From NCBI RefSeq assembly GCF_024385525.1, contig NZ_JANFLU010000011.1, positions 310,001 through 374,000 of the forward strand: a stretch of 64,000 nt of DNA, written 5' to 3'. The position numbers were made by a program, and so were the translations under genes. Origin of the DNA: Arthrobacter sp. zg-Y238. Lineage in GTDB: Bacteria > Actinomycetota > Actinomycetes > Actinomycetales > Micrococcaceae. Below are positions 27,555 through 35,844 of the stretch, piece after piece. Below the pieces are notes generated by a model, which saw only the letters and a list, made by a program, of their open reading frames with translations, was not told the origin of the DNA and did not search any database. The first letter of the stretch is position 1. Each line of letters starts with the position of its first letter.

Positions 27555-29369
27555 TCAGTCGTGAATCCGGACCGCTGCCTCGCGCAGGTACTGTTCCACC
27601 CGGCTGTACGCATCCTGGGTCAGGGCCTTCCACAGGTTCATGCTCAGCACCGGATCCCTTTCAGCCAGCTCGTCGATCGAGTCAGCAGTCAGCACCTTGA
27701 CCTTCACCGGTCCCGCCGCCTTGACGGTGGTTTCCTGGCGTTTGTCCTCGCCCATCGCCATTTCTCCGAAGGTCATGCCCGGACCCAGTGTGGCGAGTTT
27801 GACCCTGCTGCCGTCCGGACCGGGCATGGACGTGGTGATGTGCCCGGAGACGATGAAGAAGACACCCCCGAAGCGTTGACCCACGCGGCGGACCACGTCG
27901 CCGTCGTCGTACGTCCGGTCTTCCATCATCTTCTGCAGCAGCTGCGCCTCTTCGGGGTCCAGCGGGCTGAAGGCGGGGGAATCGGCGGGGTCGATGCTGT
28001 CCGGCAGGACAAGCTCGGTGCCGTAGCCTTCCAGCAGCCTGTTCTCGCACCACTCGATGGCCGCGGAACGCATCGCGAAGGATTCGGTTTTCCGGCCCAG
28101 TTCCTGCAGGGCTGCCGTGACCGAACCCTCGATGTCCACCAGGGCCAGTTCACGGCCGGCACGGCGGAGCATGTCTTCCGCCTCGGCAATCAGCCGGATC
28201 GCGACGTCGGACACTTCGTCCACGCTGCGCAGATCGGCAACCACGAGTTCGACGTCGTCAGGCAGTTCGGTGAGGGCCCGCACCATGGACTCGGCGCCGG
28301 CGAAAAGCAGGTCGCCGTTAAGCTCGATGACCTGTACCCGATGGCCGTGCTCGGCCAGGATCTCCGCAGCCTCGTCCGTGCGCCGGATGCCGGAGGGGGT
28401 GGAGGTGATGTCATAGATGGCCCGGATGGCGGATCGGCCGGTCCGTGCAGCCCGGACAAAGTGGAGGCCAAGGTCATGGGAGAGCCGCTGGCTGACCGCT
28501 ACCCCGCGCACGCTGTTGCCGTGGGCGTCCAGGGGAGGGGAGTAGACGGCCAAACCCACCTGGCCGGGCAGGACGGCCAAGATGCCGCCGGCCACCCCGG
28601 ACTTTGCGGGCATGCCCACGCTGCTGATCCAGGATCCGGCGTCGTCGTACATGCCGCAGGTGGTCATCACCGAAAGGACGCGTTCCACCGAGGCCAGGTC
28701 CAGGACTTCTTCTCCGGAGAGGGGATGGCGGCCGCTGTTAGCCAGGGTAGCGGCCATCAGGGCGAGGTCCCGGGTGTTGACCATGACCGAGCACTGCCGG
28801 AAGTAGTCCTTGATGATCGGGGCGGGGTCGGACTCGATGATCCCGAAGGAACGCAGCAGATAGGCCAGCGCAGTGTTGCGGTGGCCGGACCTCAGCTCGG
28901 ACGCGTAAATCCGCTGGCTCACGTCGAGGTCACGGCCGGCGAAGGCCGAGTAGGTATCCAGTATGCGCTTGAACCGGGACCTGCCGCCGGATCCCTTAAC
29001 CAGGGAGGTGGCGGTCAGGGCACCGGCATTGATCATGGCGTTGGCCGGGCGGCCGGTACCTTCGGCCAGGGAGATTTCGTTGAAGGAGTCTCCGGACGGT
29101 TCCACGTCCACCTTTTCGTCCACCGCTTCCATGCCCAGATCGGCGAGGGCCAGGGCGTAGGTGAAGGGCTTGGAGATGGACTGGATACTGAACTCTTCGC
29201 GCGTATCCCCAACCTCATAGACAAAGCCGTCAGCGGTGGCCAGAGCTATCCCGAAGCAATCCGGGTCGACATTGGCCATGGCCGGTATGCCGCGGTACGG
29301 GGTGCCGTCTTTCAAACCGGCTATCTCGGCGTGGATCCTGCGCAGGTAGTTCTCGATCGGGGAGTCCAT
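27555..29369 (-). CDS. glsA: Glutaminase fused to STAS and cyclic-nucleotide-binding domains
   Basis: 604 aa, about twice a simple glutaminase. Residues ~1-305 are a GlsA domain: catalytic Ser64-x-x-Lys67 in SIQSISKPF, GRPANAMINAGAL and SGVAGGILAVLPG. Residues ~335-435 read as a STAS domain (VIELNGDLLFAGAESMVRAL, then VVADLRSVDEVSDVA). Residues ~480-590 form a cNMP-binding domain (RRVGQRFGGVFFIVSGHI, LGPGMTFGEMAMGE). The enzyme converts glutamine to glutamate and ammonia. The extra domains suggest control by a small ligand or nucleotide; canonical cNMP-binding residues should be checked. The gene is divergent from csp2 and convergent with repeat cluster 1. Confidence 0.92.
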   Translation of the reverse strand: MDSPIENYLRRIHAEIAGLKDGTPYRGIPAMANVDPDCFGIALATADGFVYEVGDTREEFSIQSISKPFTYALALADLGMEAVDEKVDVEPSGDSFNEISLAEGTGRPANAMINAGALTATSLVKGSGGRSRFKRILDTYSAFAGRDLDVSQRIYASELRSGHRNTALAYLLRSFGIIESDPAPIIKDYFRQCSVMVNTRDLALMAATLANSGRHPLSGEEVLDLASVERVLSVMTTCGMYDDAGSWISSVGMPAKSGVAGGILAVLPGQVGLAVYSPPLDAHGNSVRGVAVSQRLSHDLGLHFVRAARTGRSAIRAIYDITSTPSGIRRTDEAAEILAEHGHRVQVIELNGDLLFAGAESMVRALTELPDDVELVVADLRSVDEVSDVAIRLIAEAEDMLRRAGRELALVDIEGSVTAALQELGRKTESFAMRSAAIEWCENRLLEGYGTELVLPDSIDPADSPAFSPLDPEEAQLLQKMMEDRTYDDGDVVRRVGQRFGGVFFIVSGHITTSMPGPDGSRVKLATLGPGMTFGEMAMGEDKRQETTVKAAGPVKVKVLTADSIDELAERDPVLSMNLWKALTQDAYSRVEQYLREAAVRIHD

Positions 29370-29396
29370 ACTTCAAGCCTAGGGGCTTGCGGAGGG

Positions 29397-29425
29397 GTGA
29401 CTCTCCACGAGGTGCGCGGTATACT
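29397..29425 (+). promoter_or_regulatory. Candidate promoter of csp2
   Basis: GTGACT (29397-29402) and TATACT (29420-29425) are separated by 17 bp. The -10 matches five of six consensus bases. Transcription from here would give a leader of about 145 nt. Confidence 0.55.
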
Positions 29426-29430
29426 TTTGT

Positions 29431-29575
29431 TGTTGCAGTGTTGTGCAATTTGTACGTTCAAGCGGCGAAACCCAGATCTAGGGCCAGCCGCTTTTTCTGT
29501 ATTTTGCATGGAAGGCACGGCAGCGTGAAACTCCCCGAAGGTCGGGGCAGGTTTCGTTCAGAAGGATGATTAAAA
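29431..29575 (+). promoter_or_regulatory. Structured leader of cold-shock gene csp2
   Basis: Hairpin 1: AAGCGGC (29460-29466) pairs with GCCGCTT (29487-29493), with CCC/GGG inside and a five-T run overlapping the stem end. Hairpin 2: GAAAC and CCCCGA pair with TCGGGG and GTTTC (29527-29555). Compared with csp1, stem bases differ but pairing is kept (T-G and G-T wobble there, full pairs here). AGAAGGA follows as ribosome binding site. Confidence 0.7.
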
Positions 29576-29779
29576 ATGGCAACAGGTACCGTGAAATGGT
29601 TCAACGCTGAAAAGGGCTTCGGATTCATCGAGCCCGATGACGGCAGCGCCGATGTTTTCGCCCACTACTCCGCTATCAACTCCAGTGGCTACCGGTCTCT
29701 CGAAGAGAACCAGAAGGTCACTTTCGACACCGAGCAGGGCCCCAAGGGTCCGCAGGCGGTTAACATCCAGGCTGTCTAA
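29576..29779 (+). CDS. cspA: Cold-shock protein, copy 2
   Basis: 67-aa CspA-family protein with KGFGFI and VFAHY nucleic-acid-binding motifs. Sixty of 67 residues equal copy 1. It is an RNA/ssDNA chaperone in the cytosol. It has the same leader architecture and the same terminator stem as copy 1. The two copies are in direct orientation 3.3 kb apart, flanking the repeat cluster and the glutaminase fusion, so recombination between them could delete or amplify that segment. Confidence 0.97.
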   Translation: MATGTVKWFNAEKGFGFIEPDDGSADVFAHYSAINSSGYRSLEENQKVTFDTEQGPKGPQAVNIQAV

Positions 29780-29819
29780 ATAGACATTAGGTCCGTTTCA
29801 CGGGCCGGCTGGAATCAGG

Positions 29820-29856
29820 AGCAGGACGGGATTTATTCCCGTCCTGCTTTTGTTTT
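29820..29856 (+). terminator. Intrinsic terminator of csp2
   Basis: AGCAGGACGGGA pairs perfectly with TCCCGTCCTGCT (29820-29831 / 29837-29848) and is followed by TTTGTTTT. The stem sequence is the same as that of the csp1 terminator. Confidence 0.92.
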
Positions 29857-30059
29857 GCCCGCCGGATTCTTTTCCGGTGCGGCCGCCCGGAGTCACCCGG
29901 GCGTTGTAATGGGTGCATCGGCACGGGTGAGCAATCTAACTCATGATGACTCGCGGAATTCCGCTTGCGCCTGCCTGGATGCGAAGATTACCTGGCCGGA
30001 AGTGATGTGCAGCACACGCTAAGCTCCGGCCACACGCACCCCACGGTTAGGAACTAAGC

Positions 30060-31358
30060 ATGTCTGCTGACACCCCTCCCAAGAGGCCCTTAAATCACTC
30101 CGACGCGGTGGACGACGACGGCGGTGCCCCCGCCAAATGGAAGGTCGTCGGTCCCGGGCTGGTCGTGGCGGCAACCGGCGTCGGCGCAGCCGACATGGTG
30201 GCCACCCTCGTTGCCGGGTCCCGCTACGGGTATGCGCTGCTCTGGGCAGTGATCCTTGGCGTCATCCTGAAAATCATCCTGGTGGAGGGCGCCGGCCGCT
30301 TCACCCTTGCGACCGGCCTGACCATCTTCGAGGGTTGGCGGTCCCTGGGTAAATGGACCACCTGGTACTTCGGCCCGTACATCATGATCTGGGGCTTCAT
30401 TTACGGAGCCACGGCCATGTCTTCCGCGGCCTTGCCGCTGGCCGCCGTTTTCCCGGTGCTCCCGTTGACGGCGTGGGCGGTCCTGATGGGGCTCGCCGGT
30501 TTCGTGATGGTCTGGTTCGGCAGATACGCCACCTTCGAGAAAATCACCGCCGTGCTGGTCGGGCTGATGTTCATTACGGTGGTGGGGCTGGCAGTGATTG
30601 CCGTGCCGAACATTCCGGCAATGTTCGCCGGGCTGGTGCCGATGATTCCCGAGGGCGGCGTCTTCTACACACTGGCGCTGGCCGGAGGTGTGGGTGGAAC
30701 CATCACCCTCGCCGCCTACGGGTATTGGCTGCGGGAAAAGGGCTGGTACACCCCCAAGTGGATGCGGGTCATGCGCATCGACAATTCGATGGCTTACGTG
30801 ATGACGGGCATTTTCGTGGTGGCAATGCTCATTGTCGGCGCCGAAGTGGTCCGCTCCGCAGGAGTGTCCCTTTCCAGCGGCGACGCCGGCCTGCTGGACC
30901 TGTATGACGTGCTGAAGGTGGAATACGGAGACGTGGTCGGCACCGGATTCCTGATCGGGTTCTGGGCCGCGTCCTTCTCCTCGATCATCGGGGTGTGGAA
31001 CGGCGTCTCGCTGATGTTCGCCGACTTCTGGGGGAACATCCGCGGCAAGGAATCCGGCCGCCCCGACACCCGTATCGGCGGAAAGTACTTCCGCTTCTAC
31101 GTCCTGTGGCTGACCTTCCCGCCGATGATCCTGTTCCAGCTCGGACAACCCATTGGCCTGATCCTGGTCTACGGTGTGCTGGGTTCGTTGTTCATGCCCT
31201 TCCTTGCGGTGACCCTGCTCGGCCTGCTCAACGGCCGCCGCATCCCCAAGCAATGGGCCAACAAACTCCATACCAACCTTGCCCTCGGTTTCACCGCATT
31301 GCTGTTCATTGCGCTGGGCATCCAGCAGCTGTGGGACAACATCGCCAAGGTGCTGTAG
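30060..31358 (+). CDS. Nramp-related transporter lacking the canonical metal motifs
   Basis: 432 aa with about 11 membrane segments and the Nramp opening WKVVGPGLVVAATGVGAADMVAT. In classical Nramp proteins this helix carries DPGN before xAT; here the aligned residues are Ala43, Ala44, Asp45, Met46. In helix 6 the usual MPH is replaced (GGVGGTITLAAYGYW). The protein therefore belongs to the divergent Nramp-related branch, whose members may carry Mg2+ or other substrates rather than Mn2+/Fe2+. Substrate cannot be predicted. The 200 bp upstream has no riboswitch I recognise. It is followed by a strong terminator. Confidence 0.8.
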   Translation: MSADTPPKRPLNHSDAVDDDGGAPAKWKVVGPGLVVAATGVGAADMVATLVAGSRYGYALLWAVILGVILKIILVEGAGRFTLATGLTIFEGWRSLGKWTTWYFGPYIMIWGFIYGATAMSSAALPLAAVFPVLPLTAWAVLMGLAGFVMVWFGRYATFEKITAVLVGLMFITVVGLAVIAVPNIPAMFAGLVPMIPEGGVFYTLALAGGVGGTITLAAYGYWLREKGWYTPKWMRVMRIDNSMAYVMTGIFVVAMLIVGAEVVRSAGVSLSSGDAGLLDLYDVLKVEYGDVVGTGFLIGFWAASFSSIIGVWNGVSLMFADFWGNIRGKESGRPDTRIGGKYFRFYVLWLTFPPMILFQLGQPIGLILVYGVLGSLFMPFLAVTLLGLLNGRRIPKQWANKLHTNLALGFTALLFIALGIQQLWDNIAKVL

Positions 31359-31392
31359 CGGCACTGAAACACCCGGGAAGCTCCCGCAGACC

Positions 31393-31427
31393 AGCCCGCC
31401 GCCGGCCTTCGGCGGCGGGCTAGTTTA
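31393..31427 (+). terminator. Terminator after the Nramp-related gene
   Basis: AGCCCGCCGCC (31393-31403) pairs with GGCGGCGGGCT (31411-31421), followed by AGTTTA. The T-run is short. Confidence 0.75.
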
Positions 31428-31542
31428 GCGCAGCAGACGGGCTTCCACGAGGGGTAAAACAGAGTAAAAGAAAAGTGGTTACGGGCCATCTACGCAGCGA
31501 TTCTGCTCAGCTACGCTATTAGCGGCGAGAGAAGGTTGCAGG

Positions 31543-32979
31543 ATGGAAACCAGCGCAACGGGTGGCCTCGACAGGCTCATTGCAGGCCGATACCGACTCA
31601 TCGAACCCATTGGATGCGGTGGCATGGCCACCGTCTATCGAGGCCAGGATGAAGCGCTCGGCCGCGACATTGCGGTTAAGGTCTTCCGTGCCAGTGCCGT
31701 GGCTCCGGACGACATTGGGCGGCAGGATAACGAGATGCGCCTCCTCGCTTCACTTTCGCATCCGGGCCTGGTCACCCTGTTCGATGCGGGCAAGGACGAC
31801 GCCGGTCCCGCCGACGGCGCCGACGTCAAGGCGGAAGAGCCACGGACCTATCTGGTCATGGAGCTGGTGGACGGTCCGGACCTGCGCAAGCGCCTGCGCG
31901 AGGGCGCCGTCCAGTCTGCGGATGTCCCCTCCATCGGGGCCGAACTGGCAGGAGCCCTGGCCTACATCCATGACAGGGGCGTGGTTCACCGCGACGTAAA
32001 GCCGGCAAATATCCTGCTGCCGCCGGTTGTCGCGGGGACATCGCCGCGGGCCAAGCTGACGGATTTCGGTATCGCCCGGATCCTGGGAGGCGCCCGGATC
32101 ACTGCTGCCGGTGCCACCCTCGGCACCGCCAACTACCTCAGCCCGGAGCAGGCTTCCGGACTCGGGGCAGAGGCAGCAAGTGATATTTACTCCCTTGGCC
32201 TGGTGCTGCTGGAATCCGTCACGGGACGGGTGGAGTTCAACGGCAGTGCTATTGAGGCAGCGGTCGCCCGCCTCAGCCGTGACCCCGAGATTCCCGACTC
32301 GCTGGAAAGCCATTGGCGCGGCCTGCTGTCCGCCATGACCAGCCGGGACCCGGACCTGAGGCCGACGGCAGCTGAAGTCTCTGCGACCCTGCTGGACTAC
32401 CGGTGGGCGGAAGGGACGGTGCAGCCGGGCCGAGTCCCGCAGCTGGCCGCCGGACCGTCCGGACCGTCCGCACCGGCCGGGCCTCCGGGGACCGCTGACC
32501 GTGCTCCTGCCGATCCGGCGTGGGACCCGTGGGGCGGACCGCCCACGCAGGCGGATGCCGTCTCCGGGATAGACGACGAAACCGGGGGAGCCGGCGTCGT
32601 CGTCGCCCCGGGAGACGATGACGGAACCGGCGGCGGCCAGGCCCTGGGCAGGCATCCGTCGGCGCCGCTGCCCTCGGTTCCTCCGCCCACGGATCTGCCT
32701 GCCCTGTCGGGGCAGATTACGTCTCCGCCGAGTGCCCCGCCCACTGTAGGGACGGTAGCCGCAAGGCAGTTGTCCGAGCCGACGCCGCGCGTGCAGGTGC
32801 TCGCCGACCCGCGGCCCTCCTTCGCCGGACGAGCCCTGCTTGCCGTCCTGGTGATGGCCGTGCTGACGGCAGCGGTGGTCCTGATGCTCGGGCGGGTGGG
32901 GGCGCTGCCGGACGGAGGCGTCATTCCGGGGGAGATCGGGCAGAACCTGGAGCGGCTGCAGGACAACTTCGGACCGTAG
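31543..32979 (+). CDS. Serine/threonine protein kinase (PknB-like) with C-terminal membrane segment
   Basis: 478 aa. Kinase domain ~16-285: Gly loop GCGGMATVYRG, Lys46 in AVKVF, HRDVKPAN with catalytic Asp151, DFG at 174-176 and GTANYLSPEQAS in the activation segment. A long Pro/Gly/Ala linker (~290-430) leads to one hydrophobic segment near 436-456 and a short outside tail of about 20 residues, too small for PASTA domains. It phosphorylates Ser/Thr of unknown targets from the inner face of the membrane. AGGTTGCAGG provides a ribosome binding site. No phosphatase or FHA gene is adjacent. Confidence 0.93.
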   Translation: METSATGGLDRLIAGRYRLIEPIGCGGMATVYRGQDEALGRDIAVKVFRASAVAPDDIGRQDNEMRLLASLSHPGLVTLFDAGKDDAGPADGADVKAEEPRTYLVMELVDGPDLRKRLREGAVQSADVPSIGAELAGALAYIHDRGVVHRDVKPANILLPPVVAGTSPRAKLTDFGIARILGGARITAAGATLGTANYLSPEQASGLGAEAASDIYSLGLVLLESVTGRVEFNGSAIEAAVARLSRDPEIPDSLESHWRGLLSAMTSRDPDLRPTAAEVSATLLDYRWAEGTVQPGRVPQLAAGPSGPSAPAGPPGTADRAPADPAWDPWGGPPTQADAVSGIDDETGGAGVVVAPGDDDGTGGGQALGRHPSAPLPSVPPPTDLPALSGQITSPPSAPPTVGTVAARQLSEPTPRVQVLADPRPSFAGRALLAVLVMAVLTAAVVLMLGRVGALPDGGVIPGEIGQNLERLQDNFGP

Positions 32980-33006
32980 CCGGACCAGCCGCGGGATACT
33001 GGAACG

Positions 33007-33420
33007 ATGAGTACCTCTACACCCGTCCCGTCCACCGCTGTCACCGACGAAAGCCGGTGCCCCTGCCTCAGCGGGGAAACCTACGGGAACTGCTGCGGAC
33101 GCTTCCACTCCGGAGCCGCCACCGCCCCCACCGCGGAGGCGCTGATGCGCTCGCGGTACAGCGCCTTCGCCACCGGTAACGTCCCCTACCTGCTGGCCAC
33201 ATGGCATCCGGACCACCGACCCGCGAACCTGGAGCTGGACGCAGGGATCGAATGGCGGCGGCTGGATATCCTTTCCACCTCCGGCGGCGGCCCCCTGGAC
33301 AACACCGGCATGGTTGAGTTCCGTGCCCACTACCGGCAGGACGGCCAGCGCGGTACACAGCAGGAAAGAAGCAGCTTTGTTCGTGAACGGGGCCAATGGC
33401 TCTATGTGGAGGGCCGATAG
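33007..33420 (+). CDS. YchJ/UPF0225-type SEC-C motif protein
   Basis: 137 aa. The N-terminal SEC-C zinc motif is CPCLSGETYGNCCGRFHSG (about residues 19-37). The rest, ALMRSRYSAF...YLLATWHPDHR and VEFRAHYRQDG, is the UPF0225/YchJ NTF2-like domain with RSRYSAF as its signature. Function is unknown; SEC-C zinc motifs often bind ribosomes or SecA partners. GATACT lies six bases before the ATG, so the mRNA may be leaderless. It starts 27 bp after the kinase gene on the same strand. Confidence 0.9.
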   Translation: MSTSTPVPSTAVTDESRCPCLSGETYGNCCGRFHSGAATAPTAEALMRSRYSAFATGNVPYLLATWHPDHRPANLELDAGIEWRRLDILSTSGGGPLDNTGMVEFRAHYRQDGQRGTQQERSSFVRERGQWLYVEGR

Positions 33421-33568
33421 CCCGCCGCTTCTTCCGGACAGCCACGGGCGGGACCTAGGCTTGAAAGCATCCGACGGCGGCCCCGAAACAGGCCCGCTCA
33501 GGGAAGCTCCCGAAACGCAGGCGCATCAGAGGTCCTGCATGTAAGTCGGATGAGCAGGCGAGGACACT

Positions 33569-34624
33569 ATGAAAGCACTCGTTTACGAAGGCCCCGGCCA
33601 GAAGTCCTGGAAGGACGTTCCCGACCCTCAGATCCAAGACCCGCGGGATGCCATCGTCAAGATAGATACCACCACCATCTGCGGCACCGACCTGCATATC
33701 CTCAAAGGCGACGTTCCGGCCGTTACGCCGGGCCGGATCCTTGGCCATGAGGGGGTTGGCACCGTTACGGAGACCGGCTCCGGCGTGAATGCCTTCAAGA
33801 CCGGCGACAAAGTGATCCTGTCCTGCGTCTCGGCTGACGGTTCCTGCAGTTTCTGCAAGGACGGGCTCTATTCGCACTGCACCGGAGAGGAAGGGCAGTC
33901 CGGTATCGGCTGGATCTTCGGACACCTGATCGACGGGACGCAGGCCGAGTACGTCCGTGTGCCTTACGCGGACACGTCCATGTACCGGCTGCCGGAGAAC
34001 GTCTCCCAGGAGCACGGGGTCCTGCTCAGCGACATCTTCCCCACCGGGTTTGAAATGGGTGTGCAGTACGGGCAGGTCCAGCCGGGCGACGTCGTCGCAG
34101 TGATCGGCGCGGGCCCCGTGGGGCTGGCCGTGATTGCCACCTCGGGACTGTACGGTGCCGCGAAAATCATCGCCGTGGACCTGGACGCCAACCGGGTGGA
34201 GCAGGCCCGAAAATTCGGTGCCACCCACGGCGTGAACTCCGGGGATGAGAACTGGCGGGAACAGATCATGGACCTGACGGACGGCTGGGGCGTGGACGTC
34301 GCGGTGGAGGCCGTGGGTATCCCTGCCACGTTCGAGATGTGCACCAGTATCGTCCGGCCAGGCGGCAACGTCGCCAACGTGGGGGTGCATGGGACGCCCG
34401 TGAGCCTGGAGCTGGACCGGCTGTGGATCGAGAACATCAACATCAGCATGGGCCTGGTCAACACGAATACCCTGTCCATGCTCCTGAAGCTGATTGCCGA
34501 GGGGAAGCTGCCGGCCGAGGAGTTCATCAGCCACCGCTATTCGCTGGCCGACATCCTCACGGCTTACGACACCTTCTCCCGCGCCGCCGAAACGAACGCG
34601 CTCAAGGTGATCCTGCAGGCCTGA
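33569..34624 (+). CDS. Zinc-dependent alcohol dehydrogenase
   Basis: 351-aa medium-chain dehydrogenase/reductase. Catalytic zinc ligands lie in TTICGTDLHILKGD (Cys) and GHEGVGTV (His, Glu). The structural zinc site is present as the Cys cluster CVSADGSCSFCKDGLYSHC. The NAD(P) fold starts VVAVIGAGPVGLAV. The N-terminus MKALVYEGPGQKSW matches a subgroup of bacterial Zn-ADHs related to threonine/isopropanol dehydrogenases. Substrate is unknown. A terminator-like hairpin follows at 34647. Confidence 0.92.
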   Translation: MKALVYEGPGQKSWKDVPDPQIQDPRDAIVKIDTTTICGTDLHILKGDVPAVTPGRILGHEGVGTVTETGSGVNAFKTGDKVILSCVSADGSCSFCKDGLYSHCTGEEGQSGIGWIFGHLIDGTQAEYVRVPYADTSMYRLPENVSQEHGVLLSDIFPTGFEMGVQYGQVQPGDVVAVIGAGPVGLAVIATSGLYGAAKIIAVDLDANRVEQARKFGATHGVNSGDENWREQIMDLTDGWGVDVAVEAVGIPATFEMCTSIVRPGGNVANVGVHGTPVSLELDRLWIENINISMGLVNTNTLSMLLKLIAEGKLPAEEFISHRYSLADILTAYDTFSRAAETNALKVILQA

Positions 34625-34646
34625 ACGGTTCTTCTGCGGGCAGGAG

Positions 34647-34677
34647 GGCGGCAGCCGGTTCCGGTTGCCGCCTTTGT
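34647..34677 (+). terminator. Terminator-like hairpin between the two ADH genes
   Basis: GGCGGCA pairs with TGCCGCC around an inner CCGG/CCGG, followed by TTTGTGT. It separates the two alcohol dehydrogenase genes into distinct transcripts. Confidence 0.65.
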
Positions 34678-34756
34678 GTGCAGCGGCGGCATGGGCAGAT
34701 AATGAGAACTGCGGCCGCGTCTGCCCCCGCAGTTCTGAGTTCAGAAGAGGTTTTCC

Positions 34757-35773
34757 ATGTCTAACGGCACCATGATTGCAGGACGGCTCAACGTTGAGAC
34801 CGGCACGTTCGCCATGAAGGAAGTTCCGATTCCCGATCCCGGTCCGGGCTTTGTCCGTATCAAGGTCGGAGCTGCGGGCGTGTGCCTGTCCGACGTCCAC
34901 CTGATTCAGGGCATGCTGCGTCCGCAGTTCCTCGAGGGCAACGAGGTCACCCTCGGCCACGAGGTGGCCGGCACCGTGGACCTTCCCGGAGCAGGAGTCA
35001 CCTCCGTGGCTCCCGGCGACCGGGTGGTGGTGCAGGCCGGGTACGAGTACAACGGCGTCACGCTGACCATGGGCGTTGATTTCGACGGCGGCTGGGCCGA
35101 GTACCTCGTGGTTCCCGCCGGTGTGCTGGTGCCGCTGGGGGATGACATTCCCTTCGACCAGGCATCCATCATTCCGGACGCCGTGTCCACTCCCTGGGCT
35201 GCCATTGCCTCCACTGCTGAAGTGCGCGCCGGTGAAGCAGTGGGCGTCTGGGGCATCGGCGGGCTCGGTGCCCACGGTGTCCAGCTGCTGCGCCTGATTG
35301 GTGCCGCGCCCATCATTGCCGTTGATCCCATCCCCGAGGCCCGGGAGCGTGCCCTGGAATTCGGTGCGGATCTGGCCCTCGATCCGATGGCGGAGGATTT
35401 CTCGGACTCGATGAAGGCCGCCACCGCCGGCCAGGGGCTCGACGTCGCCCTGGACTTCGCCGGTGTCGACGCCGTCCGGACCCAGGCCATCAACTGCCTG
35501 GGCCGGAGCGGACGTCTTGTGCTCGTGGGCCTGTCCGGCAAGCCGATGACCATCAACGACAGCACCGGTTTCTCCTACGCACGCAAGCAGATCCGCGGCC
35601 ATTACGGCTCGGACGCCCACCATGTGCCGCAGCTGGTGTCCCTGGCCCGGCTGGGCCGGCTCGACTTCGCCAAATCCGTCAGCGCACGCATTCCGCTGGC
35701 CGACGCCGAGCAGGCGGTCAAGGCGCTCGACGCGAAGGAAGGCAACCCGATCCGCCTGGTGCTGATCCCGTAG
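34757..35773 (+). CDS. Zinc-binding alcohol dehydrogenase lacking the structural zinc site
   Basis: 338-aa medium-chain dehydrogenase. The catalytic zinc region is kept (GVCLSDVHLIQG and LGHEVAGTV), and the cofactor motif is VWGIGGLGAHGVQLL. The four-Cys structural lobe seen in the neighbouring enzyme is absent: the segment reads VVQAGYEYNGVTLTMG. This suits quinone-oxidoreductase-like or NADP-dependent ADH subgroups. The substrate is unknown. GAAGAGG precedes the ATG. Confidence 0.9.
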   Translation: MSNGTMIAGRLNVETGTFAMKEVPIPDPGPGFVRIKVGAAGVCLSDVHLIQGMLRPQFLEGNEVTLGHEVAGTVDLPGAGVTSVAPGDRVVVQAGYEYNGVTLTMGVDFDGGWAEYLVVPAGVLVPLGDDIPFDQASIIPDAVSTPWAAIASTAEVRAGEAVGVWGIGGLGAHGVQLLRLIGAAPIIAVDPIPEARERALEFGADLALDPMAEDFSDSMKAATAGQGLDVALDFAGVDAVRTQAINCLGRSGRLVLVGLSGKPMTINDSTGFSYARKQIRGHYGSDAHHVPQLVSLARLGRLDFAKSVSARIPLADAEQAVKALDAKEGNPIRLVLIP

Positions 35774-35789
35774 CTTCCCCGGCCGTAAA

Positions 35790-35827
35790 CAGCAGGAGCT
35801 CTCCGCCGCGGCGGGGAGCTCCTGCTG
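35790..35827. terminator. Bidirectional hairpin between convergent genes
   Basis: CAGCAGGAGCTC (35790-35801) pairs perfectly with GAGCTCCTGCTG (35816-35827). It lies between the ADH stop and the convergent oxidoreductase stop, so it can serve both strands. Confidence 0.75.
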
Positions 35828-35844
35828 TCGTTCTACGTGCGCCG

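Noticed and set aside
29857-30059. Metal-sensing riboswitch before the Nramp-related gene
   Set aside because: No recognisable M-box or yybP-like core and no terminator/antiterminator hairpin.
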